Origin: Shinella sp. PSBB067
GTDB taxonomy: Bacteria; Pseudomonadota; Alphaproteobacteria; Rhizobiales; Rhizobiaceae
Direction of reading: 5' to 3'
Assembly: GCF_016839145.1 (NCBI RefSeq)
Contig: NZ_CP069303.1
Span: forward strand, 3,224,001 to 3,288,000
Length of the DNA: 64,000 bases
Each line of letters opens with the position of its first letter. The stretch's first letter is position 1. Shown piece after piece: positions 28,492 through 37,793 of the stretch. Made by a program: the position numbers and the translations under genes. A model generated the notes under the pieces. It saw nothing but the letters and a program-made list of their open reading frames with translations. It ran no database searches and was not told where the DNA came from.

Positions 28492-29925
28492 ATGAGCACT
28501 GTTTCTGAAGCACCGGAGGAACGACGTTTTCAGTTCCCAACCGCATTCACCATCCTCTTTGGCTTGATCGTTCTAGTCGCCGCACTCACATGGATCATAC
28601 CGGCCGGGCAGTACGACCGTGTTCAGAATGCGGCCCTGAACAAGCAAGTGCCCGTCGCCGGGACCTATGCGGTCGCTGAGCCGGCGCCGCAGGGGATAGT
28701 CGACATCATCATGGCGCCAATCCGCGGGTTCTACGACCCCGCAGCCGGCACCGCAAACGCCATCGATGTCGCTCTTTTCGTCCTGGTGATTGGCGGGTTC
28801 ATCGGGGTCGTCACCTCGACAGGCGCGATAAATGCCGGAATCGAGCGCGCTATGGCCAAGCTCAAGGGACGGGAAAAGTGGATGATCCCGTTCCTGATGG
28901 CGCTGTTTGCCTTCGGCGGCACCACCTATGGAATGGCCGAAGAAACGCTCGCTTTCTATATGCTGCTGATCCCGATTATGATCGCCGCGCGATATGACGC
29001 GGTTACCGCCGTCGCCATCATCCTCCTTGGAGCAGGCGTTGGTGTCTTGGGGTCCACGGTCAACGCATTTGCCACCGTTATCGCCTCTGACGCGGCCGGC
29101 GTGCCGTTCACGCAAGGGCTGGTTTTGCGCGTCGTCATTCTCGGGCTGAGCTGGCTCGCCTGCGTTGCCTACGTCATGCGGTATGCGGAACGGGTTCGGC
29201 TCGATCCGAGCAAATCGCTCGTCTACGACATGAAAGCCGACAACGAGAAGCTTTTCCTCAGCGCTCATCACGAGGGGACGATCGACTTCACCCTGGTACA
29301 CAAGGTCGTGCTTGCGGTCTTCGGCATCACCTTCGTGGTGATGATCTGGGGTGTGCTCAAGGGCGGCTGGTGGATGGGCGAGATGAGCGGTCTCTTCCTC
29401 GCCTCCGCCATTGTCATAGGCGTCATTGCGCGAACGGGTGAGAAGAACTTCACGGATGCCTTCGTTAACGGAGCACGCGACCTTCTCGGTGTTGCCCTGA
29501 TCATAGGTCTGGCGCGCGGCATCGTTGTCATCATGGATGAGGGCAAGATTACCGACACCATACTGCATTGGGCCGAAGGTTCGGTCGCAGGCCTCGGCAA
29601 GGTCGCCTTTATCAACGTGATGTACTGGCTTCAGATCCTGCTGTCGTTCTTCGTGCCGTCGTCGTCGGGTCTTGCAGTCCTGTCGATGCCGATCATGGCC
29701 CCGGTCGCCGATTTTGCCGGCGTGGGCCGCGATCTGGTGGTCACTGCCTATCAGTCGGCGAATGGCATCGTGAATCTCATTAATCCGACCTTCGCCGTGG
29801 TCATGGGTGCGCTCGCCATAGGTCGCATCCCATACGAACGGTGGCTGCGCTTCATGTGGCCGCTTCTCGTGATCCTCACCGTCATCATCATGGCGAGCCT
29901 CAGCATCGCCGCCATCATCGTCTGA
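28492..29925 (+). CDS. YfcC-family transporter, probable arginine/ornithine exchanger
   Basis: This 477-residue membrane protein has about twelve hydrophobic segments and belongs to the YfcC/C4-dicarboxylate anaerobic carrier family, with [20 protein letters not shown], the GMAEET loop and [13 protein letters not shown]. In many arc operons a member of this family does the ArcD job of exchanging arginine for ornithine, and the neighbours here are arcA, arcB and arcC. An ATG after GGGAGGGGGT starts it. Function is inferred from family and operon; other amino acids or dicarboxylates are possible. Confidence 0.88.
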   Translation: MSTVSEAPEERRFQFPTAFTILFGLIVLVAALTWIIPAGQYDRVQNAALNKQVPVAGTYAVAEPAPQGIVDIIMAPIRGFYDPAAGTANAIDVALFVLVIGGFIGVVTSTGAINAGIERAMAKLKGREKWMIPFLMALFAFGGTTYGMAEETLAFYMLLIPIMIAARYDAVTAVAIILLGAGVGVLGSTVNAFATVIASDAAGVPFTQGLVLRVVILGLSWLACVAYVMRYAERVRLDPSKSLVYDMKADNEKLFLSAHHEGTIDFTLVHKVVLAVFGITFVVMIWGVLKGGWWMGEMSGLFLASAIVIGVIARTGEKNFTDAFVNGARDLLGVALIIGLARGIVVIMDEGKITDTILHWAEGSVAGLGKVAFINVMYWLQILLSFFVPSSSGLAVLSMPIMAPVADFAGVGRDLVVTAYQSANGIVNLINPTFAVVMGALAIGRIPYERWLRFMWPLLVILTVIIMASLSIAAIIV

Positions 29926-29936
29926 AGGAGATTGTC

Positions 29937-31163
29937 ATGCCCCACGCCTACGGAGTCCATTCCGAGGTCGGCAAGCTTCGGCGCGTTCTGGTCCATCGAC
30001 CTGGGGCAGCGCTTGCCCGGCTCACCCCGTCGAATTGCCACGAACTGCTCTTCGACGACGTCATCTGGGTCAAGCAGGCCCGCGTCGAGCATCTGACCTT
30101 CGTGGACGCCATGCGCCATCGCGGCGTCGAGGTCGTGTTTCTGCGCGAGATGCTGGTAGAAACGCTACAGATTCCCGAGGCTCGCCGATGGCTTCTTGAA
30201 CGGCGGGTCAATGACGACACGGTTGGCGTCGGCTTCGCCGATGATCTCAGGGCGCATCTGATGGAGATCGAGGCGGACGCCCTTTCCCTGATCCTGCTGG
30301 GCGGACTGAGCAAGACGGAGTTACCGATCAAAAGCGCCGGCCTTCTCGCCGAAACGCTGCGGCCGGAGGATTTTGTCCTGCCGCCGCTTCCCAATCACCT
30401 CTTTACCCGTGACACGACCTGCTGGATCTATGGCGGCGTCACGCTCAATCCGATGCGCTGGAACGCGCGCAAGCTCGAGACCGTCAACATCGCCGCCATC
30501 TATCGCTTCCACCCGGATTTCCGCGACATGGGCTTCCCGGTCTGGTGGGGCGATCCCGACAAGGACCACGGCCTTGCCACTCTCGAGGGGGGCGACGTCA
30601 TGCCGATCGGCAACGGAACGGTTCTTGTGGGCATGGGCGAGCGGACGACACCACAGGCCGTCGGTCAGCTCGCGCGGTCGCTGTTCGCACAGGGCGGCGC
30701 GGAAAGAGTGATCGCCTGCAAACTGCCTATCGAGCGCGCCTCCATGCACCTCGACACCGTCTTCAGCTTCTGCGACCGCGATCTCGTGACGCTGTTTGCG
30801 GATGTCGCCCACAAGATCGAGCCCTATTCCATTCGTCCGGGCGAGCGCGAAGGCACGATCGATGTACGCAAGGAAGAGCGGCCGCTCGTAGAGGTCGCGG
30901 CCGAGGTGCTGGGGCTGAAGCAGTTGCGCGTGGTCGAGACGGGCGGCGATGCCTATGTCGCTGAACGCGAGCAATGGGATGACGGCAACAACGTCGTGGC
31001 GCTCGAGCCTGGCGTCGTCGTCGCTTACGACCGCAACACCTACACCAACACCCAACTGCGCAAGGCAGGCGTAGAGGTCATCACCGTGCCGGGCGCCGAA
31101 CTCGGCCGCGGCAGGGGTGGCGGTCATTGCATGACGTGCCCCCTCATCCGGGATCCGGTTTAA
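29937..31163 (+). CDS. arcA: Arginine deiminase
   Basis: This 408-residue enzyme hydrolyses arginine to citrulline and ammonia. It has the N-terminal [18 protein letters not shown], the [13 protein letters not shown] segment, the HLDTVFSF catalytic His region and the C-terminal [10 protein letters not shown] with the catalytic Cys, all as in ArcA. I chose the ATG at 29937, preceded by AAGGAG; a longer in-frame ORF reaches into the transporter gene and has no support. It is 11 bases after the transporter stop. Confidence 0.96.
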   Translation: MPHAYGVHSEVGKLRRVLVHRPGAALARLTPSNCHELLFDDVIWVKQARVEHLTFVDAMRHRGVEVVFLREMLVETLQIPEARRWLLERRVNDDTVGVGFADDLRAHLMEIEADALSLILLGGLSKTELPIKSAGLLAETLRPEDFVLPPLPNHLFTRDTTCWIYGGVTLNPMRWNARKLETVNIAAIYRFHPDFRDMGFPVWWGDPDKDHGLATLEGGDVMPIGNGTVLVGMGERTTPQAVGQLARSLFAQGGAERVIACKLPIERASMHLDTVFSFCDRDLVTLFADVAHKIEPYSIRPGEREGTIDVRKEERPLVEVAAEVLGLKQLRVVETGGDAYVAEREQWDDGNNVVALEPGVVVAYDRNTYTNTQLRKAGVEVITVPGAELGRGRGGGHCMTCPLIRDPV

Positions 31164-31175
31164 AGGAGGTCTATC

Positions 31176-32177
31176 ATGCCCGTTAACCTGAGAGGTCGCA
31201 GTGTCCTGAAGCTGCTCGATTTCACGCCGGACGAGATCCGTTTCCTGCTCAAACTGTCAGCTTCGCTCAAGCAGGCGAAATATGGCGGCTACGAGGAGCA
31301 ACGCCTGAAAGGCAAGAACGTCGCGCTGATCTTCGAGAAGGATTCGACGCGCACACGCACGGGTTTCGAGGTGGCCGCCTATGACCAGGGCGCCCACGTT
31401 ACCTATCTCGGGCCAACCGGCACCCAGATCGGCAAGAAGGAGTCGATGAAGGATACCGCCCGCGTTCTCGGGCGGATGTATGACGGCATCGAGTATCGCG
31501 GCTTCGGACAGGAACAGGCGGAAACCTTGGCGGCCTATGCCGGCGTTCCGGTCTACAACGGACTGACCGACGAGTTCCATCCGACGCAGATTCTCGCCGA
31601 TTTCCTGACCATGCGGGAATACACGCGCAAGCACCTGTCCCAGGTAAGTTTCGCCTTCCTCGGTGACGCCGGAAACAACATGGGCAACTCGCTGCTGGCA
31701 GGCGCCGCGCAGATCGGCATGGATGTGCGCCTCGGCGCGCCGAAAGCCTGCTGGCCTGAGGACCATTTGGTGCGTCAGTGCCAGGAGATCGCAGCCAGGA
31801 CCGGTGCGAAGATCGCCCTGACCGAAGATCCTTACGAGGCCGTCAACGGCTGCGATTTCGTCTACACCGATGTGTGGGTGTCAATGGGGGAGCCGGACTC
31901 GGTCTGGAAGGAACGCATTGAACTGCTCACACCCTATCGTGTCACCGCTGGCATCATGGCGGCGACGGGCAATCCGCATGCGAAATTCATGCACTGCCTG
32001 CCCGCGTTCCACAATCGCGAGACCGAGGTCGGCGAGAAGATCTTCCAGCAATACGGCATCGACAGCATGGAAGTGACCGAAGAGGTCTTCGAGTCCGAAG
32101 CGTCCATCGTCTTCGACCAGGCGGAAAACCGAATGCACACGATCAAGGCCCTGCTGGTCGCAACCTTGGGGTCGTGA
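31176..32177 (+). CDS. arcB: Catabolic ornithine carbamoyltransferase
   Basis: This 333-residue enzyme converts citrulline and phosphate to ornithine and carbamoyl phosphate in the deiminase pathway. The carbamoyl-phosphate motif [12 protein letters not shown], the FHPTQILAD segment and the ornithine-binding [14 protein letters not shown] are all present. An AAAGGAGG lies eight bases before the ATG. The catabolic role is inferred from its place between arcA and arcC. Confidence 0.96.
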   Translation: MPVNLRGRSVLKLLDFTPDEIRFLLKLSASLKQAKYGGYEEQRLKGKNVALIFEKDSTRTRTGFEVAAYDQGAHVTYLGPTGTQIGKKESMKDTARVLGRMYDGIEYRGFGQEQAETLAAYAGVPVYNGLTDEFHPTQILADFLTMREYTRKHLSQVSFAFLGDAGNNMGNSLLAGAAQIGMDVRLGAPKACWPEDHLVRQCQEIAARTGAKIALTEDPYEAVNGCDFVYTDVWVSMGEPDSVWKERIELLTPYRVTAGIMAATGNPHAKFMHCLPAFHNRETEVGEKIFQQYGIDSMEVTEEVFESEASIVFDQAENRMHTIKALLVATLGS

Positions 32178-32178
32178 C

Positions 32179-33105
32179 ATGAGGGTCGTGATAGCACTGG
32201 GCGGCAATGCGCTCCTCAAGCGCGGCGAGCCAATGACGGCCGATGCGCAACGCACCAACGTTCGCAAGGCGGCCGCAGCGATGGCCGATCTGGCGCGCGA
32301 CCATGACATCGTGGTCGCCCATGGAAACGGACCACAGGTCGGTCTCCTCGCCTTACAGGCGGCGGCCTACAAAGACGTCGACCCCTATCCGCTCGATGTC
32401 CTGGGTGCAGAGAGCGTCGGCATGATCGGCTATCTGGTCGAGCAGGAGCTGACCAATGCGATGCCTGCGGGTTCAAGGATCGCGACACTGCTGACCCAGA
32501 TAGAGGTGGACCGGGACGATCCCGCCTTCGCTCGCGCGGAAAAGCCGATAGGTCCGGTCTACACGCAGAACGAGGCGCTAAAGGCGAAAGAGGCACATGG
32601 CTGGCCTGTGGTAGAAGAAGCGCAGGGCCGCTGGCGCCGGGTCGTCCCGTCACCACTACCTCAGCATATTACCCAGATCGAGACGATCAGGCTCCTTGTC
32701 GAGGCTGGCGTCACTGTCATCTGCGCCGGCGGTGGAGGTATCCCGGTCATGCGCGAAGCCGATGGGACGCTTCGGGGACTGGAAGCGGTGATCGACAAGG
32801 ACAGAGCAGCCGGGCTTCTCGCCAAGGCGCTCGGGGCCGACGCTTTCCTGATGCTGACCGACGTGGACGCTGTTTATGAGGGGTGGGGAACGGTCGATAG
32901 GCGGCCGATCCGCAAAGTAACGCCTGCCGAGTTGACCAGCGACGTGTTCGCGGCCGGGTCCATGCGACCGAAAGTCGAAGCGGCGTGCGATTTTGCGAAC
33001 GCGGGCGGGATTGCTGGAATAGGCCGGCTTGAAGATGCGCGCGGGATTCTGGAAGGGCGGCAAGGCACGTTGGTGACGCTTCAGGCGATCAATCAAGCGA
33101 GCTGA
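32179..33105 (+). CDS. arcC: Carbamate kinase
   Basis: This 308-residue enzyme makes ATP from carbamoyl phosphate and ADP, the energy-yielding step of the arginine deiminase pathway. It begins MRVVIALGGNALLKRGEPM, has AHGNGPQVGLL, GAGGGGIPV-like CAGGGGIPVM and the DKDRAAGLLAKALGAD motif typical of carbamate kinases. It starts one base after the arcB stop. It is the last recognised arc gene. Confidence 0.95.
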   Translation: MRVVIALGGNALLKRGEPMTADAQRTNVRKAAAAMADLARDHDIVVAHGNGPQVGLLALQAAAYKDVDPYPLDVLGAESVGMIGYLVEQELTNAMPAGSRIATLLTQIEVDRDDPAFARAEKPIGPVYTQNEALKAKEAHGWPVVEEAQGRWRRVVPSPLPQHITQIETIRLLVEAGVTVICAGGGGIPVMREADGTLRGLEAVIDKDRAAGLLAKALGADAFLMLTDVDAVYEGWGTVDRRPIRKVTPAELTSDVFAAGSMRPKVEAACDFANAGGIAGIGRLEDARGILEGRQGTLVTLQAINQAS

Positions 33106-33207
33106 TATCGCAAGTATTCATTGGCGGCGTTTCGACAGGCCCGCTCTTGCGTTTGCGTCGCACAATATATGCGTACGGCCGTGTTCTGCATTACTGAGGA
33201 GTGAGAT

Positions 33208-33543
33208 GTGCTGGATTCTGAAACTGCGATAGCTGGGCTTGACCAGGCGGTCGCACTGGTCGTGCCGCGGGAAATGCGGGAAGCCTTGTTCATTGCTGCC
33301 GCTCACGCATGGAATACCGGCGAGGTCACCTTCGACCACGACCTTGCCATGGCGGTCGACGCTGTGGCGGAGATCCTCGCCCTTCCGCGCAAGGAAGTCA
33401 TCGACTTGATGATACAGGAATGGCTCCACGCCTCGGAGGGCTTCGTTTCAGTCGAAGACCGGCCGGATATCATATTTCGGCCTTCGCACATTCGTTCTGC
33501 CGAACAGGGCATGCCTACGGGCGTCCCTCCCATTGATAGCTGA
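33208..33543 (+). CDS. Small conserved-looking protein of unknown function
   Basis: This 111-residue ORF starts with GTG at 33208, six bases after a GAGGAG, the deciding evidence for this start. The product is acidic and mainly helical (DQAVALVVPREMREALFIAAAHAWNTGE...). It has no membrane segment and no motif I recognise. It lies about 100 bases after arcC and overlaps or adjoins the next usp gene, so it may be part of the arc or usp transcript. Confidence 0.6.
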   Translation: MLDSETAIAGLDQAVALVVPREMREALFIAAAHAWNTGEVTFDHDLAMAVDAVAEILALPRKEVIDLMIQEWLHASEGFVSVEDRPDIIFRPSHIRSAEQGMPTGVPPIDS

Positions 33544-34447
33544 CGACCGAGCGCTCCGCGAACTGAAGGTGAGGACGGCATGGAGAACATGCCCCCCGAG
33601 ACATATACTTTTCGCAACGGATTTCTCGGCCCGTTGCGACAGGTCACAGGAGCGCGCCATTCAGTTGGCTCTTCAGTGGCAGGCGCGTCTGACGGTGGTT
33701 CATGTGATCGAAGACGAAGACGACTTCCTTGAGCAGCCTGAGATGAGCTCTGTTCCGCGCGCCGTTTCGCGCAACGCTATACGCCTGCGTGAAGAGCTTA
33801 CAGGTATTGATGGGCTCATAAGCGCCGTCGTCGTCAGACGAGGCCGTCCACTCGTCGAGATCAAGGAGATCGCTTTATGGGATAAAGCTGATCTGATCGT
33901 CACGGGAATATCGCGCAACGAAACCGATGGTCGGTCCTTATTGGGCAGCACGACGACGTCTCTATTGCGAGAGAGCGGACTGCCCGTGCTTGTGGTGAAA
34001 AAGAAGTCGGTCGATACAGGCGACCGGATTGTCGTAGCGACAGATGTTTCCCCGGCTGCGTCTGCCGTGCTCGAAACCACTGTCAGGTTCTTCCGACCTG
34101 AAACCCTTATTCTGTTCCATGCATTCGATCCTCCGTTCAAGAACTGGGTCGAGAACAAAGAGGCTTATAGTCACCAGTTCTCAAAAGATATCGCCCAACG
34201 AGCCAGAGACACCCTGGATCAATCTCTGATGACAGGCGGAGTTTGCCAGGTTCAAGTCGTCACGCTGGAGGGCGATCCAGCGGGGCAACTGGCTGAATAT
34301 GTCGACGATAACGATATTGATCTGGTGATTGCCGGCACAGAAAGCAGGAGCACGATCCTGAACCTGTTTATCGACAGTGTGGCAGGCAATATTCTCCATG
34401 AGGTCCAGTGTGACATCATGATCGTTCCTAGCCATGCTCATCTTTGA
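33533..34447 (+). CDS. Tandem universal stress protein
   Basis: This protein of up to 304 residues carries two Usp domains. The first begins at about residue 23 (RHILFATDFSARCDRSQ) and has VVHVIEDEDDF and the nucleotide-loop region GSTTTSLLRESGLPVLVV. The second begins at about residue 164 (DRIVVATDVSPAASAV) and ends DIMIVPSHAHL. The start is uncertain: the ORF opens at TTG 33533, and a GTG at 33569 is an alternative; neither has a strong ribosome-binding site. It is distinct from the Usp at 6190. Confidence 0.84.
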   Translation: MIADDRALRELKVRTAWRTCPPRHILFATDFSARCDRSQERAIQLALQWQARLTVVHVIEDEDDFLEQPEMSSVPRAVSRNAIRLREELTGIDGLISAVVVRRGRPLVEIKEIALWDKADLIVTGISRNETDGRSLLGSTTTSLLRESGLPVLVVKKKSVDTGDRIVVATDVSPAASAVLETTVRFFRPETLILFHAFDPPFKNWVENKEAYSHQFSKDIAQRARDTLDQSLMTGGVCQVQVVTLEGDPAGQLAEYVDDNDIDLVIAGTESRSTILNLFIDSVAGNILHEVQCDIMIVPSHAHL

Positions 34448-34680
34448 AGCATACCGCAGGCATCGAACCTGAGAAGATCCACGTCGTGCTCCGCGGGCAC
34501 GGTTTCGATAGTGAGAAGCCGAGCCCAAGGAGCCGTTGGATATCCGGCAAGGGCTTATAGTCATGTGGATTCCTCGCCGTGGACCGTCAGGGGGTGGAAC
34601 GCGAGCTATCGGGGCGTCATGCGAAGCCTGTTACGATCATTAGTTTCTCTATCGAAGATGCCCTAGTGCCACCGGCTGTC
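34448..34680. other. Convergent intergenic region
   Basis: This lies between the usp and P-type ATPase genes, which end towards each other. There is no supported gene. A weak five-base-stem hairpin (CGTGC...GCACG, 34485-34501) could contribute to termination but lacks a T-run. Confidence 0.35.
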
Positions 34681-37521
34681 TCAGGCGGCAACGAAGTCCC
34701 GCTTCTTGTTGTAACGTCGGGTGATCCACTTCCGGATTTCGCTGAACCAAAGGACGCTGCTGCTCATCGCAAGGCAGAGCAACCATTGATCAAGTGACAA
34801 AGGCACCGTTCCGAACGCGGCGTTGAGAAAGCTCACATTGACGACTGCTATCTGCAGGACAACAGACAAGCCGACCGCCGCCCAAAGCCACCTGTTCGCG
34901 AACAAATAGCTGAACGCGCTGCTGGATTCTGATCGGGCGCTGAAGCAATTGAACAGTTGGGAGAAAACCAACACGGTGAACCCCGCCGTGCGTGCTCGTT
35001 CCAGGCTCTGAGACCCTTCGATGAGCCCGCCGGGCAGATAGAAATCCATGGTCAGAAGCGCTGCCAGCGCCATCACCAGGCCGAGCGCGATAACGCTCCG
35101 CCACATTTGCGCGTCGATTGCGTGCTCGTTGGATTTGCGAGGCGGTCGCGCCATCACGTCGTCCGTTTCCGGATCGATACCCATGGCAAGAGCAGGGCCG
35201 GAGTCCGTGATCAGATTGATCCAAAGGATTTGAGTTGCCAGCAGCGGAAGAACCAGTTCGCCACCGCCGGCGTCAGCCAATCCTATCATGCCCGCTCCGA
35301 TGACGCCGAGGAAGACGGTCAGCACCTCGCCCATATTGGAAGACAAGAGATAGCGCAGGAATTTGCGTATATTGTCGAAGATTCCGCGTCCTTCCTGCAC
35401 GGCGTCGACGATCGTGGCGAAATTGTCGTCGGCCAGCACCATATTGGCCGCTTCCTTGGTAACTTCCGTCCCGTTGATTCCCATTGCGATGCCGATATCC
35501 GCCGCCTTCAACGCCGGCGCGTCGTTGACGCCGTCGCCCGTCATCGCCACGACATTGCCATCGGCCTGCAGAGCATCGACGATGCGCAGCTTGTGCACGG
35601 GAGCGACGCGGGCATAGACCGAAATCGTGCGAACTGCCGCCGCGAACGCGGCATCGTCCATTGCGTCGAGATCGGCCCCGGTCAAAGCCTTCGCGCCGCG
35701 ATCGACGATGCCAAGCAAAGCGGCTATGCGCGATGCCGTACGCGGATGGTCGCCGGTGATCATCATCACGCGTATTCCGGCCCGGCGGGCTTTCGATATG
35801 GCGACGGCCGCTTCTTGCCGAGGCGGATCGATGATCCCGACCGTGCCGACAAAGATCAGATCATGTTCAAGGTCTTCGCCCTCCTCCGTGTCTTCGCCAT
35901 CGGCCAGCGGCCGATAGGCGACCGACAGAGTGCGCAAGGCGTCGTCGGAGAGCCGTTCAACTTCGGCGGCGGCATGCGCGCGCTGTCCGGCGTCGAATGG
36001 AACGACATCCATACCGATCCGTACATGCGTACAACGAGCCATCAGAACATCCGGTGCTCCCTTGGTAACGAGAATCCGCTCGCTGCCATGCTCATGGTCG
36101 ATCTCGATGGTCGACATCATCTTGCGGTCTGAACTGAACGGAATTTCGTTGATGCGTTCGAAGCGTCGCCTGCGGCGGTCGTCAATTTCGAGCTTACGCT
36201 CGGCAACCAGAAAAGCGGCCTCAGTGGGATCGCCCTGAATTTCCCAGACTCCGTTCTCCGCCTGGCGCAGGGCAGCATTGCCAGCCAGACTGCCGCCGCT
36301 CAGAACCACGATCTGCTCGGCGCGCAGAGGCCCCTTGAAACCTCCACCGCCCTCAACTTCCAGATTGCCGACAGGCGCATACCCGACGCCAGTGACACGG
36401 CTGCTGCCGGACGCCGTTACGATGCGCTCGACCGTCATTTCGGATCGGGTCAGCGTTCCTGTCTTGTCCGAACAGATGACGGAAGCCGAGCCGAGCGTCT
36501 CGACCGACGAGAGCGTCTTGACCACGGCTTTTCGTCCCGCCATGCGTTGGACGCCAAGCGCGAGCACCAGGGACAATATGGCGGGGAGGCCTTCCGGGAC
36601 TGCGGCGACGGCCAGCGAAACGCCCATCAGCAAAACGGAAATTACGTCGGAAGGGCCGTGGATGTCGGAAACCAAAAGCACTGTCGCGACCACGACGATG
36701 GCGATGGCGACAACGGCAATCCCGAGCGCGCGGCCGACCCGGGCGACCTCCTTCTGCAAGGGTGTCGTTTCCTCCTTGCTGGCGTCCAGCATCTGCGCAA
36801 TGGTGCCGATTTCGGTCCGCATTGCGGTTCCGGTGACAATTGCACGACCAGTTCCCTGAACCACCGCGGTCCCTTTGAACACCATGCAGAAACGCTCGGC
36901 CAGCGGGGCAGGATGATGCAGAATGGCTGCATCCTTGAGGATGGCCTCGCTTTCGCCGGTGAGCGAGGCTTCCTGCACGCGAAGGCTTGCTGCGCTAAGC
37001 AACCTTGCATCGGCTCCGACGGCGTCACCCTCCTCAAGCAGCAGGATGTCGCCCGGCACAAGCTCGGCGCAGGGAATGCGGATTCGCTCGCCGTCCCTCA
37101 GAACGGAGGAGGTAACGGCGGTCATTCGCGCCAGCGCGGCCACGGCATCAGCAGCTCTTGTTTCCTGCACGAAGCCAAGAGCTGCATTCGCCAGGACCAC
37201 CATGGCTATCACGACTGCGTCGATAGGCCAGCCCGCATGCCCGTCAATAGCCCATGCCGCGAGGGCGATAATAATTGCTCCGAGCAGCAGATACACGAGT
37301 GGATCCCGGAACTGGGAAAGCAGGCGCTGCCAGATAGGAATCGGCGGCACCGCACGCAGTTCGTTGGGACCATTTTCTGCCAGCCGGCGTGCTGCTTCCG
37401 TTCTTGTCAGACCGCGCTGGGCGTCACTGGCGAGTTTGTCTACGACTTCCTCCGCGACGCGGAGCGAGTAGTCATCCGGTGTCTGCGGGGCGCGACCGCA
37501 GGGATTTCCGTCGCCCTTCAT
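34681..37521 (-). CDS. P-type cation-transporting ATPase (P2-type)
   Basis: This 946-residue protein has the full P-type layout: an N-terminal cation ATPase domain, the TGES loop (residues 188-191), PEGLP in helix 4, the phosphorylation motif DKTGTLT with D352, the KGAPD nucleotide region, the TGDGVNDAPAL hinge motif and a C-terminal helix bundle. The pattern fits the P2 group that includes Ca2+ and Na+/K+ pumps. The exact ion cannot be read from motifs alone, although Ca2+ or Na+ are the natural guesses. The gene stands alone, with a structured upstream region. Confidence 0.93.
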   Translation of the reverse strand: MKGDGNPCGRAPQTPDDYSLRVAEEVVDKLASDAQRGLTRTEAARRLAENGPNELRAVPPIPIWQRLLSQFRDPLVYLLLGAIIIALAAWAIDGHAGWPIDAVVIAMVVLANAALGFVQETRAADAVAALARMTAVTSSVLRDGERIRIPCAELVPGDILLLEEGDAVGADARLLSAASLRVQEASLTGESEAILKDAAILHHPAPLAERFCMVFKGTAVVQGTGRAIVTGTAMRTEIGTIAQMLDASKEETTPLQKEVARVGRALGIAVVAIAIVVVATVLLVSDIHGPSDVISVLLMGVSLAVAAVPEGLPAILSLVLALGVQRMAGRKAVVKTLSSVETLGSASVICSDKTGTLTRSEMTVERIVTASGSSRVTGVGYAPVGNLEVEGGGGFKGPLRAEQIVVLSGGSLAGNAALRQAENGVWEIQGDPTEAAFLVAERKLEIDDRRRRRFERINEIPFSSDRKMMSTIEIDHEHGSERILVTKGAPDVLMARCTHVRIGMDVVPFDAGQRAHAAAEVERLSDDALRTLSVAYRPLADGEDTEEGEDLEHDLIFVGTVGIIDPPRQEAAVAISKARRAGIRVMMITGDHPRTASRIAALLGIVDRGAKALTGADLDAMDDAAFAAAVRTISVYARVAPVHKLRIVDALQADGNVVAMTGDGVNDAPALKAADIGIAMGINGTEVTKEAANMVLADDNFATIVDAVQEGRGIFDNIRKFLRYLLSSNMGEVLTVFLGVIGAGMIGLADAGGGELVLPLLATQILWINLITDSGPALAMGIDPETDDVMARPPRKSNEHAIDAQMWRSVIALGLVMALAALLTMDFYLPGGLIEGSQSLERARTAGFTVLVFSQLFNCFSARSESSSAFSYLFANRWLWAAVGLSVVLQIAVVNVSFLNAAFGTVPLSLDQWLLCLAMSSSVLWFSEIRKWITRRYNKKRDFVAA

Positions 37522-37655
37522 TCAGCAGTCCCTTCTGTGATCTCTCCATGTCTCGTTTCCAGGCAGGCACCAACCAATTGATCAGCGGGCCTGCTGGGGA
37601 GACATCGACCTCATGCCCACAAGGAGCGTTTTAGCCCATCCGAGTGGGGAAGAAT

Positions 37656-37684
37656 GTCATCGAGACAGGTGACGACCTGTCATC
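37656..37684 (-). promoter_or_regulatory. Structured upstream region of the P-type ATPase, variant repeat
   Basis: A perfect inverted repeat ACAGGT-GACG-ACCTGT lies at 37665-37680. Two GTCATC half-sites flank it (37656-37661 and 37679-37684). On the minus strand, GTCACC-N6-GATGAC (37656-37673) resembles the window's recurring repeat, but with a six-base spacer. It ends 134 bases before the ATPase start, close to the 132 and 140 bases seen at arcD and phosphoketolase. The rest of 37522-37793 shows no gene. Confidence 0.4.
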
Positions 37685-37793
37685 AAGCCGCACAAGTGGC
37701 TACACGAATGATCCGCCCCGGCTTGGAAGCGATGCAAGGTAAGGCACCGAACAGTATCAGCATTCTCCGGTTCCTGAGATGATTTCGTCAGCG

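Noticed and set aside
34485-34501. Hairpin as a terminator between usp and the P-type ATPase
   Set aside because: The stem is only five bases with no T-run on either strand, too weak to annotate as a terminator.
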